Shown piece by piece: positions 23,415 through 30,195 of a stretch of DNA of 64,000 nt (position 1 is the first letter of the stretch; the number at the start of each line of letters is the position of its first letter). Below the pieces are notes generated by a model that saw only the letters and a list, made by a program, of their open reading frames with translations, did not search any database and was not told the DNA's origin. Origin of the DNA: an uncultured Naasia sp. (GTDB lineage Bacteria > Actinomycetota > Actinomycetes > Actinomycetales > Microbacteriaceae); NCBI GenBank assembly GCA_913778905.1, contig CAJYYA010000012.1, positions 252,992 through 316,991 on the forward strand, written 5' to 3'. Made by a program: the position numbers and the translations under genes.

Positions 23415-26270
23415 ATGCCCGCACGTCGCCGTCGACGCCTACTCACCGCCGCCACGCTGGCCGCGTTCGCCCTCGTGGCCCCCCTCACCGCCGTCACGAC
23501 CGCGAGCGCGGCTGCGGGAGACGACATCACCGATGGCCTCGTCGCCCGGTACGCCCTCGATCAGACGTCGGGAACCAGCGTCCCGAACTCCGCCCCGAGA
23601 AGTTCCATCGGCCCCGGCTCGGTCGACGGAGCGGCGACCTGGGCGGGAGACGGAGGAGGCTTCGTCTTCTCGGGTGGACGCGATGGCAGCGGCAACGCGA
23701 TCCGTCTGCCGAACGACATCAACCGTGGTCTCAGCGCGATCTCGGTCGACTTCGACGTCTTCATCGCCCCGGAGCAGGCCAACTACTACATGATCTACGG
23801 GATCGGCAACCGTGCGGGGAACGGGGCCGGCGAGCGCTACCTGTTCGGCTCGGGGGATTCGTTCCACACGGTCATCACCCCGAGCGGCCAGGGGCAGGAG
23901 ATCAACATCCAACCCTCGGGCAACCCGACCCTGGCGCGGGGACTGTGGAAGCACATGACCTACACCCAGACCGGGACGACGGGGATCCTGTACGAGGACG
24001 GCGTGGAGCGTACCCGTAACACGCGGGTCACGACGACCCCGGACCAGCTGGGCAGCACCACCTTCAACCACATCGGGCGCAGCGTCTACAGCTGGGATCC
24101 GTCCTTCCAGGGCAAGGTCCGCGACTTCCGGATCTACAACCGCGCCCTCACCGCCGCCGAGGTCGGCACCCTGGCGGTCGATGTCCTGAAGCAGTCGACC
24201 GACAGCGACGCCGCCGCCATCCGACTGGGCGACCTCTCGGCCGTCACGACCGATCTCGCCCTCCCGGCGAAGGGTGCCAGCGGCACGACCATCGCCTGGG
24301 CCACCTCGAACCCCGGGGCCGTCACCGCGAGCGGCGTCGTGACACGGGGCCCCGAGGGCTCGCAGCCGGCGACCGCAACCCTCACGGCCACGGTGACGCG
24401 CGGGAGCGAGAGCACCCGGCGCACCTTCGATGTGACCGTCGCCCCTCGCGACGATGCCGCCGACGCCCGCTCGATCGCGGCGGGGCTCTCGATCCCACGA
24501 CTCGGCGACGTGCGGGAGAATCTCACGCTGCCTACCAGAGTCGGCAACGCCTCGGTCGTCTGGTCGTCGACTCGGCCCGCCGTCATCCGCCCCGACGGCT
24601 GGGTGACGAGGCCCGCCACCGGTGCCCCGGCAGCGACGGTGGAGCTCACCGCGACGGTGACCCTCGGATCCGGGACCGCCACCCGCACCCTGACCGCGAC
24701 GGTCGTCCCCGCTCCCGTGACCGAGGAGACGAAGGCCTATCTCTTCCCCTACTTCACCGGCGAGGCGAACGCCGATGACGAGAAGGTCCGCTACGCCGTG
24801 TCGAACGGGAACAACGCCCTCGACTGGGTGACCGTCAACAACGACCGGCCCGTGCTGGAATCGACCAAGGGGCAGCAGGGACTCCGCGATCCGTTCGTGA
24901 TCCGCTCCCCCGAGGGCGACCGGTTCTACCTGCTCGCGACCGACCTCAACGCCTACCGCAACACCCTCAGCCAGGTGGACAGCAGCCGCTACATCGAGGT
25001 GTGGGAGTCGACCGACCTCGTGACGTGGAGCGAGCAGCGCCACGTGCTGGTCTCCGCTCCGGAGGCCGGCAACACCTGGGCGCCGGAGGCGTTCTACGAC
25101 CCCGCTCTCGGCCAGTACGTCGTGTTCTGGGCGTCGAACCTCTACCCGAGCGGCGACCTGTCGGTGCCGCGCGACGAGGGCGCCAACTGGAACCGGATGA
25201 TGTACGTCACGACTCGGGACTTCGTGACGTTCACCGAGCCCAAGGTGTGGATCGACGAGCGGCAGCCCGGGGCGGGCAACGGCACCATCGACTCCACGAT
25301 CATGCAGGAGGACGGCTGGTACTACCGGTTCACGGTCACGGAGGGGTCGAACATCCCGCGCGTGGACCGCACGAAGGATCTGTACGAGACCATCACGCCG
25401 GGTGACGACCCGTGGCTCTCGTCCGGCACCGGCAATGCATGGGAGCCGCGCCAGAGCGGTGTCGGATACGGCCAGTGGTACACCGGCACCTCCGGCCGCT
25501 CGATCATGTTCGACGAGGGCGAGGGGACCACCCTGTTCCGCCCGAACAAGGGAGACGTGAACGGCGACGGCGGGGTCTATGCCTTCATCGACCAGGCCCC
25601 CTACTACGGTGGCGACGGCTACGTCCCGTTCAAGGCGACCAGCCTCGCGGCGGGCGACTGGACGATCGTGCAGAACCGCAACCTGCCGAAGTCCGCGCGC
25701 CACGGGACCGTTCTGCCCATCTCGGTGCGGGAGTACGAGGCGATCCTCGGTAAATATCAGCCGGACCGCCTCATCGATGCCGCGGACGTCTCCCTGACCA
25801 CCCTGCCGGGCTCAGCGCCCGCCCTGCCTGCCACGGTGACCGCCGTCCAGGGCCGCGGGACGGCGACTGAGAAGAACCTCGGGCAGGTCGCCGTCAGCTG
25901 GGAGAAATTCGATGCCGCCGCGCTGAAGGCCGGGGCGACGGTGACCGTGCGCGGCACCGTGGCGACCAGCGGCTTCGTCGAGGCCCGTGTCCGCGTGCTG
26001 GACGTCGTGCCCGCGGTGAGCGCTCGGTGCGTGGCCTCGAAGGTCGTCCTGCTGAGCACGGTCAAGAACGGGGAGGGGACGCCGGTCTCCATCGACCTCG
26101 GGACGGCGTACGGATCCCGGTCGGATCGGATCGGTGCCGGCGCCACTTCCTCCGCCTCCTTCTCCTCGCGCCTCGGCAGTGTGCCGGCCGGTAGCGTCAC
26201 GGTGAAGGTGACGACTGAGGGATCGGCCTCGGCTCAGGTGAAGGTGCCGTACGGCGCGAAGACCTGCTGA
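23415..26270 (+). CDS. Secreted LamG / Ig-like / GH43 glycosidase
   Basis: Exported multi-domain enzyme of 951 residues. Order: arginine-rich signal peptide ending near TASAAAG; a LamG/concanavalin-like lectin domain (about 36-255); two bacterial Ig-like domains (about 260-435) each with the WATSNPGAVTASGVVTR or WSSTRPAVIRPDGWVTR pattern; a five-bladed propeller of GH43 type (about 440-775) with LRDPFVI, NTWAPEAFYDP and DSTIMQEDGWYYRF; and a C-terminal Big_4-like domain ending in VKVPYGAKTC. No sorting signal, so it is probably released. The start is chosen for GAGGAAGAGG just upstream. It likely trims arabinofuranosyl or xylosyl groups from plant polysaccharide. It is divergent from the LacI operon and shares its operator region. 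Confidence 0.88.
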   Translation: MPARRRRRLLTAATLAAFALVAPLTAVTTASAAAGDDITDGLVARYALDQTSGTSVPNSAPRSSIGPGSVDGAATWAGDGGGFVFSGGRDGSGNAIRLPNDINRGLSAISVDFDVFIAPEQANYYMIYGIGNRAGNGAGERYLFGSGDSFHTVITPSGQGQEINIQPSGNPTLARGLWKHMTYTQTGTTGILYEDGVERTRNTRVTTTPDQLGSTTFNHIGRSVYSWDPSFQGKVRDFRIYNRALTAAEVGTLAVDVLKQSTDSDAAAIRLGDLSAVTTDLALPAKGASGTTIAWATSNPGAVTASGVVTRGPEGSQPATATLTATVTRGSESTRRTFDVTVAPRDDAADARSIAAGLSIPRLGDVRENLTLPTRVGNASVVWSSTRPAVIRPDGWVTRPATGAPAATVELTATVTLGSGTATRTLTATVVPAPVTEETKAYLFPYFTGEANADDEKVRYAVSNGNNALDWVTVNNDRPVLESTKGQQGLRDPFVIRSPEGDRFYLLATDLNAYRNTLSQVDSSRYIEVWESTDLVTWSEQRHVLVSAPEAGNTWAPEAFYDPALGQYVVFWASNLYPSGDLSVPRDEGANWNRMMYVTTRDFVTFTEPKVWIDERQPGAGNGTIDSTIMQEDGWYYRFTVTEGSNIPRVDRTKDLYETITPGDDPWLSSGTGNAWEPRQSGVGYGQWYTGTSGRSIMFDEGEGTTLFRPNKGDVNGDGGVYAFIDQAPYYGGDGYVPFKATSLAAGDWTIVQNRNLPKSARHGTVLPISVREYEAILGKYQPDRLIDAADVSLTTLPGSAPALPATVTAVQGRGTATEKNLGQVAVSWEKFDAAALKAGATVTVRGTVATSGFVEARVRVLDVVPAVSARCVASKVVLLSTVKNGEGTPVSIDLGTAYGSRSDRIGAGATSSASFSSRLGSVPAGSVTVKVTTEGSASAQVKVPYGAKTC

Positions 26271-26274
26271 CGAT

Positions 26275-26308
26275 GGGCGGGCGGCGCGATGAGGCGCGCC
26301 GCCCGCCC
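26275..26308. terminator. Bidirectional terminator hairpin
   Basis: A perfect 14-bp G/C inverted repeat (26275-26288 and 26295-26308) with a six-base loop lies five bases after the GH43 stop and ten bases before the convergent exonuclease stop. Confidence 0.85.
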
Positions 26309-26317
26309 CGTGCAGCG

Positions 26318-27256
26318 TCACAGCTGAGTGCGCCGAGTCGCCGAATCCATCGACGACAGCACCCGCGCCACCGAACCGCCGAGCCCCCGGGTCGTCGCGA
26401 GCTCCTCCAGATGAGCTCGTCCCTCGTGCCCGACTCGTATCGACGGATCGAACGCGGGGAGGTCGAGATCGGTGACGACGCGGACCACCCGGGGCGCGTG
26501 GTCGAGGTAGTCGGACGCAGCCGCGATCTTCGCGGCGACCGCCTTCGTCATCGGCGACGCCGGGGTCTCGCCGGCTGCTGCCCGGATGCCGTCCAGGTCA
26601 CCGAACGCGGCGAGCAGAGCAGCCGCGGTCTTCTCCCCCACCCCCGCGACACCGGGAAGGCCGTCGGAGGCGTCGCCGCGCATGGTCGCGAAATCGGCAT
26701 ACTGAGCGGCGGATACCCCGTACTTGTCCCGCAGCACCGCGTCGGTCACGATCTCGAGTCTCGACATCCCGCGGGCCGTGTACACCACCCGCACCTCGCG
26801 GTCGTCGTCGACGACCTGGAACAGGTCGCGGTCGCCCGTGACCACATCGACGGGTCCATCCGCGGTCGCGGTGAGGGTCCCGATGACGTCGTCGGCCTCG
26901 TGATCGTCGGCACCCACGATCGGGATGCCCAGAGCCTCGAGGGTTTCCCGAATGAGCGGCACCTGCGCCGTCAGCGCCTCCGGGACGACCTCTCCCCCGT
27001 CGCCCGCCGCGTCGACGCGCTGCGCCTTGTAGCTCGGCACCAGCTCGACGCGCCAGGTCGGACGCCACGCGTCGTCCCAGCAGGCGACGAGCTCATCGGG
27101 CTCGAAGTCGGCGACGAGGCGGGCGATCATGTCGAGCAGCCCCTTCGCCCCGTTGACCGGCACGCCATCCGGATCCTTCACCGAGTCGGGCACCCCGTAG
27201 AAGGCGCGGAAGTAGAGCGCGGCGGTGTCGAGCAGCATCAGGCGGCCGTGCGTCAT
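26318..27256 (-). CDS. 5'-3' exonuclease (PolA N-terminal/FEN-like)
   Basis: Flap-endonuclease-type nuclease of 312 residues, a stand-alone relative of the DNA polymerase I N-terminal domain. Metal-binding acidic residues are seen in LMLLDTAALYFRAFYG, ACWDDAWRPTWR, DDHEADDVIGTL and VVTGDRDLFQVV; the helix-hairpin-helix DGLPGVAGVGEKTAAALL follows. It would remove RNA primers or flaps during replication and repair. The ATG at 27256 begins the conserved domain; an upstream extension in frame looks noncoding. A single gene, convergent with the GH43 gene. Confidence 0.9.
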   Translation of the reverse strand: MTHGRLMLLDTAALYFRAFYGVPDSVKDPDGVPVNGAKGLLDMIARLVADFEPDELVACWDDAWRPTWRVELVPSYKAQRVDAAGDGGEVVPEALTAQVPLIRETLEALGIPIVGADDHEADDVIGTLTATADGPVDVVTGDRDLFQVVDDDREVRVVYTARGMSRLEIVTDAVLRDKYGVSAAQYADFATMRGDASDGLPGVAGVGEKTAAALLAAFGDLDGIRAAAGETPASPMTKAVAAKIAAASDYLDHAPRVVRVVTDLDLPAFDPSIRVGHEGRAHLEELATTRGLGGSVARVLSSMDSATRRTQL

Positions 27257-27289
27257 GGGAGAAGTCTGCACCGCTCGACCTGGAGGAGG

Positions 27290-27353
27290 GTCCCTCATTC
27301 CGCTTCGCTCAGTGGGCGAGACGTCCGCACAGCGAGGTCGACGAAGTGAGGAC
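27290..27353. repeat. Degenerate family-A palindromic repeat
   Basis: CGCTTCGCTCAGTGGGCG (27301-27318) matches 16 of 18 bases of the repeat seen intact at 35.9 kb and 60.1 kb. The surrounding bases form only an imperfect stem, so this is a decayed copy. It lies between the exonuclease gene and the next small gene. Confidence 0.5.
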
Positions 27354-27428
27354 TTCTCCGCCGACATCGATTCTTCCAACGGCCCCACGCCGGCGAAGGA
27401 TCATGGGCGAGCGGGCCACCCCCTTCGC

Positions 27429-27486
27429 ACGGGTATTCCGGCTCATAGAGAACGTTGCGGCGTACCAACTGAGCCGGAATACCCGT
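27429..27486. promoter_or_regulatory. 17-bp perfect inverted repeat upstream of a leaderless gene
   Basis: ACGGGTATTCCGGCTCA (27429-27445) recurs as its exact reverse complement at 27470-27486, separated by 24 bp. The right arm covers the -35 region of the promoter at 27496. Two inverted regulator sites or a large RNA/DNA hairpin are both possible. Confidence 0.7.
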
Positions 27487-27495
27487 ACAAGCGGG

Positions 27496-27501
27496 GATAA
27501 T
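27496..27501 (+). promoter_or_regulatory. -10 element, leaderless promoter
   Basis: GATAAT, five of six matches to TATAAT, ends eight bases before the ATG at 27510, so the transcript probably begins at the start codon. Confidence 0.65.
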
Positions 27502-27509
27502 CTGGCGGG

Positions 27510-27791
27510 ATGGCAGGCGGATCGCGGAAGGGCGGGCTCGACGAGGTCGAGCTCGCCCTTCTGCGCGCCATCCGATTCTGGGGTCTGGCGGGACGCTTCG
27601 CGGGCAACCGTCACGGCCTCGGCATGGCCGCCGTCGACAAGGTGCACCTCGAGCAGGGCGGCTCGACGGGCGACTGGCATCAGCTGAAGCGGGCCATGCC
27701 GGCGGCCATGGAGACCCTCGTGGTGGGCGGCTACCTCGACGACGAGGACGGCGTCGTCACCCCCCTCGGGATCGCAGTCCTGAACCACTGA
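27510..27791 (+). CDS. Small unknown cytoplasmic protein
   Basis: Protein of 93 residues with strong third-position G/C bias, so it is a real gene. I do not recognise it. It begins with a short basic segment, then helices LDEVELALLRAIRFWGLAGRF and WHQLKRAMPAAMETLVVGGYL, and ends with a turn-strand pair DDEDGVVTPLG. This helix-helix-strand layout is compatible with a winged-helix DNA-binding domain, but that is only a structural guess. No ribosome-binding site: the mRNA looks leaderless. The 17-bp inverted repeat upstream suggests tight regulation. Confidence 0.75.
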   Translation: MAGGSRKGGLDEVELALLRAIRFWGLAGRFAGNRHGLGMAAVDKVHLEQGGSTGDWHQLKRAMPAAMETLVVGGYLDDEDGVVTPLGIAVLNH

Positions 27792-27802
27792 TCCGAGCCG
27801 AG

Positions 27803-28205
27803 TCACTCGTCGGCATCCTCCCCTTCGAGGGCGTCGGCGTCGGCGTCTTCGTGGCGGCGCGGATTGTCGACCTCGTGACGGAAGATCTTGTGCACATCGT
27901 CGTGCGAGAAGGGGCATCCGGCATGACGATGGGCGAACCGTAGGCGCGGAGGCCGTCGAGCACGATGGTCGTCTGCCGGTCGAGCACCCGCCGCTTCTCG
28001 CCCAGTGGGAGGTTGAGGTACCACCCGAGCCGGAATGCCGCGAAGGTGATGTCGTTCGAGTTGACGTCGGAGCGCAGCGATCCCTCTTGCTAGGCACGGA
28101 AAACGAGCGCATCGAGGGGCTGCTGCCACTCGCTCGCGAAACGATGGGATCCGTCCAGCGCGACCATTCGTCGATTGAGCGCGGTGCCCGACTTCGTCAA
28201 GAGCT
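27803..28205 (-). pseudogene. Decayed TetR-family regulator, C-terminal remnant
   Basis: One minus-strand frame reads a typical TetR ligand-domain end: TKSGTALNRRMVALDG, an in-frame TAG at 28090-28092, then QEGSLRSDVNSNDITFAAFRLGWYLNL and a closing helix ending TTIVLDGLRAYG. After MPDAP (about 27925) a one-base shift moves the good codon usage to another frame (FSHDDVHKIFRHEVDNPRR) that runs to a stop at 27803. The helix-turn-helix half is missing; the polygalacturonase gene begins where it should be. An amber codon, a frameshift and a lost N-terminus make this a pseudogene. The TetR assignment rests on the LRSDV...LDGLRA pattern only. Confidence 0.6.
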
Positions 28206-28221
28206 ACGACGGCGAGTAGCT

Positions 28222-29754
28222 TCACATCGCCGGGTAGCTCGGAAAAGTACAGGCGGGCGCTGCTGTATCCGCCGTGACCGCGGGCATCGGAGCGATGAGG
28301 TGTATCGACGCTTCGGGTGGTGCGAGGGGTCGCCCTCCGAAGGTGACGTCGGAGCCGACCCCGATGTCCGCGAAGGCCCCGGATACGGTCGCGGTGTCGA
28401 CGGCCGTGCGCGCCAGCGAGAGCTGCAAGGGGTGCTGAGCGTCGAGCCCTCGGAACGTGGATGCGGCTCCGGAAGGCGACGCGGTCGCTGTGAACCCGTC
28501 GATCACGATGTCGGTGAACGACGGCGTCGTGCCGCCGGTGCCCTTCTCGTAATCGGTGTCGAAGTCGAGCGGAGCCTTCGTCCTCGTCGCGCAGACGTCC
28601 TGATAGGTCACCTGCGTCACGGCCCCACCCGCCTTCGGGGAGCTCTTGATCCGCACCCCCGCCGAGGAGGCGCTGGCGTTGCCCAGAGAATCGGTGCCGT
28701 CCACCGTGTCGTCCGCGACGAGGACGTCACTGACCCCGGCGGTGGTTTCACTGCCGATCGAGATGCCGTGGGTTCCGTAGAAGTGGTCGTCGACGATCGA
28801 GATGTGGGCCGACGGCGCGGATCCACCCTTGATAGCGATGCCGTCGTCGCCGTCCATGATCCAGGAATGGGCGATCGTGACGTCGGTCGCGCCCGCGGGG
28901 TCGATGCCGTCGGTGTTCCGTGCCGTCGCAGGGGTGTGGATCCGGACGCCCCACGCGGTGAAGCCGTCGCCGTTCTGGAACGAGACGTGGAAGCCCGCCG
29001 AGTCGACGAGGTCGATGTCGTAGAGGGTCACGTCGTCGGCGTGGCTCGACTGGATGAGACGGGGCACGTTCTGTGCTCCCCCGCTCTTCGCCGACGCGGC
29101 GAGCTGCCACCAGCTCTGCCCGGTATCGGCGCCCGCGACGGTCATGGGGTCACCGCCTCGACCGTCGATGCGTCCCCGGCGGCCCGCCGGGTCCGCGTGC
29201 GACTCGATGCCGGAGTGCGACCCGGTGAGGGTGATGAGCGGGAGGCAGCCGTTTCCTCCACCGCCGATCGTGCCGCAGTCGGGGCCGCCCGACGTCTGGT
29301 AATCCGCGGGATCGGTCGATCCGTAGACGGTGACATCGGAGTCGAGGACGAGTACCTCCCCCGATCCGATCCTCAGGGGCCCGGTGAGGAAGTCGGCGTC
29401 ACTCCCAATGGCGCTCAGTCGTACGGCGACGGGCGTGCTCGAAGCCGTCTGCGTGCAGCCGTCCAGGGCGGACTGGAGCCGGGCGGTGTCCGGCGGCGCG
29501 GCCTCGTCCGCTTCGCCTGCATGGCCCTCCGTCAGGCTCAGCTGCGAGCCGACGGTAGTGCAGGTGGTGGCGGGGATTGTCGGTTCGTCGACCGTGCGCC
29601 GGTCGCCCGTGGCCCGCACCGTCGAGATCGACCCTCCGGATGAGCCGGAGGGCGCCCCCAGCGCGCTGCATCCGGCGAGCAAGGCGACGACCACCAAAGC
29701 GGCGACGAGCAGGCGGGGGCGCGGTCTCACAATCGGATCATCGACCTCGCGCAT
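28222..29754 (-). CDS. GH28 polygalacturonase-like lipoprotein
   Basis: Parallel beta-helix glycosidase of 510 residues. All four GH28 motifs are present: NTDG (280-283), DGDDG (301-305), GTHG (327-330) and RIK (368-370), supplying the three catalytic Asp residues and the His and Lys. The N-terminus has a membrane segment ending in the lipobox LAGC (Cys29), so the enzyme is tethered to the cell surface. It would hydrolyse galacturonan in pectin, pointing to life with plants. It overlaps the site of a lost TetR gene at its 3' side. A GTG eight codons after the ATG is an alternative start that gives a shorter signal peptide. Confidence 0.9.
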   Translation of the reverse strand: MREVDDPIVRPRPRLLVAALVVVALLAGCSALGAPSGSSGGSISTVRATGDRRTVDEPTIPATTCTTVGSQLSLTEGHAGEADEAAPPDTARLQSALDGCTQTASSTPVAVRLSAIGSDADFLTGPLRIGSGEVLVLDSDVTVYGSTDPADYQTSGGPDCGTIGGGGNGCLPLITLTGSHSGIESHADPAGRRGRIDGRGGDPMTVAGADTGQSWWQLAASAKSGGAQNVPRLIQSSHADDVTLYDIDLVDSAGFHVSFQNGDGFTAWGVRIHTPATARNTDGIDPAGATDVTIAHSWIMDGDDGIAIKGGSAPSAHISIVDDHFYGTHGISIGSETTAGVSDVLVADDTVDGTDSLGNASASSAGVRIKSSPKAGGAVTQVTYQDVCATRTKAPLDFDTDYEKGTGGTTPSFTDIVIDGFTATASPSGAASTFRGLDAQHPLQLSLARTAVDTATVSGAFADIGVGSDVTFGGRPLAPPEASIHLIAPMPAVTADTAAPACTFPSYPAM

Positions 29755-29819
29755 TCGACGCGGCTCTCCGCACGCTTGCGGCCGGCTTGCAATCTGAATT
29801 GCTCGCTCCGCGAAAGCGA

Positions 29820-29850
29820 AAGGCCCCGAATCAAGTGGATCCGGGGCCTT
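29820..29850 (-). terminator. Terminator after the initiator tRNA
   Basis: Inverted repeat AAGGCCCCG (29820-29828) with CGGGGCCTT (29842-29850), nine bases past the tRNA end on the minus strand and followed by a T-containing tail. Confidence 0.75.
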
Positions 29851-29858
29851 CCTATTCG

Positions 29859-29932
29859 TTGCGGGGACAGGATTTGAACCTGCGACCTCTGGGTTATGAG
29901 CCCAGCGAGCTACCGAACTGCTCCACCCCGCG
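29859..29932 (-). tRNA. Initiator tRNA-fMet (CAT anticodon)
   Basis: A 74-nt cloverleaf on the minus strand with anticodon loop CTCATAA. Initiator marks are seen: three consecutive G-C pairs in the anticodon stem (GGG...CCC) and an unpaired C1-A72 at the top of the acceptor stem. The T-loop TTCAAAT is intact. The 3' CCA is not encoded. Possibly one of few initiator genes in the genome. Confidence 0.95.
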
Positions 29933-30000
29933 CTACATGTAAAAGCTTACCAGAGGTTTCGAGGGGGTTACGCCACGGGGTCGTCGGCGGCGGGGTCGGG

Positions 30001-30122
30001 CCTCGATACGCTTCGCTACTCGGCCGGTCTCGGTACGCTCCGCTACTCGACCCCCGGAGTTCCGGACGTCGAGTAGGCCGCCAGGCCGTACCGAGAGCGA
30101 ACAGAACAGCATCGGCGAAGCC
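30001..30122. repeat. Family-B palindromic repeat, shorter copy
   Basis: Contains two CTCGGTACGC/CTCGATACGC-type units with TTCGCTACTCGG and CCGCTACTCGACCCCCG, then TTCCGGACGTCGAGTAG and GCCGCCAGGCCGTACCGAGAGCG. The same blocks occur in order at 63794-64000. The bases from 29933 to 30141 contain no gene that I can support. Confidence 0.8.
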
Positions 30123-30141
30123 GATTCGCCCCCCAGACAAC

Positions 30142-30181
30142 GAGGAGGGGCCGGGCACCTCTCGGTGCCCGGCCCCTCCTC
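30142..30181. terminator. Terminator of the UPF0182 gene
   Basis: A perfect 18-bp inverted repeat (30142-30159 and 30164-30181) with a TCTC loop, 14 bases past the stop of the minus-strand gene. Confidence 0.9.
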
Positions 30182-30195
30182 AGGTCGTCAGCGGA

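Noticed and set aside
30001..30122. Possible CRISPR array
   Set aside because: Repeat units are palindromic, differ in length and lack regular spacers; no cas genes are present.
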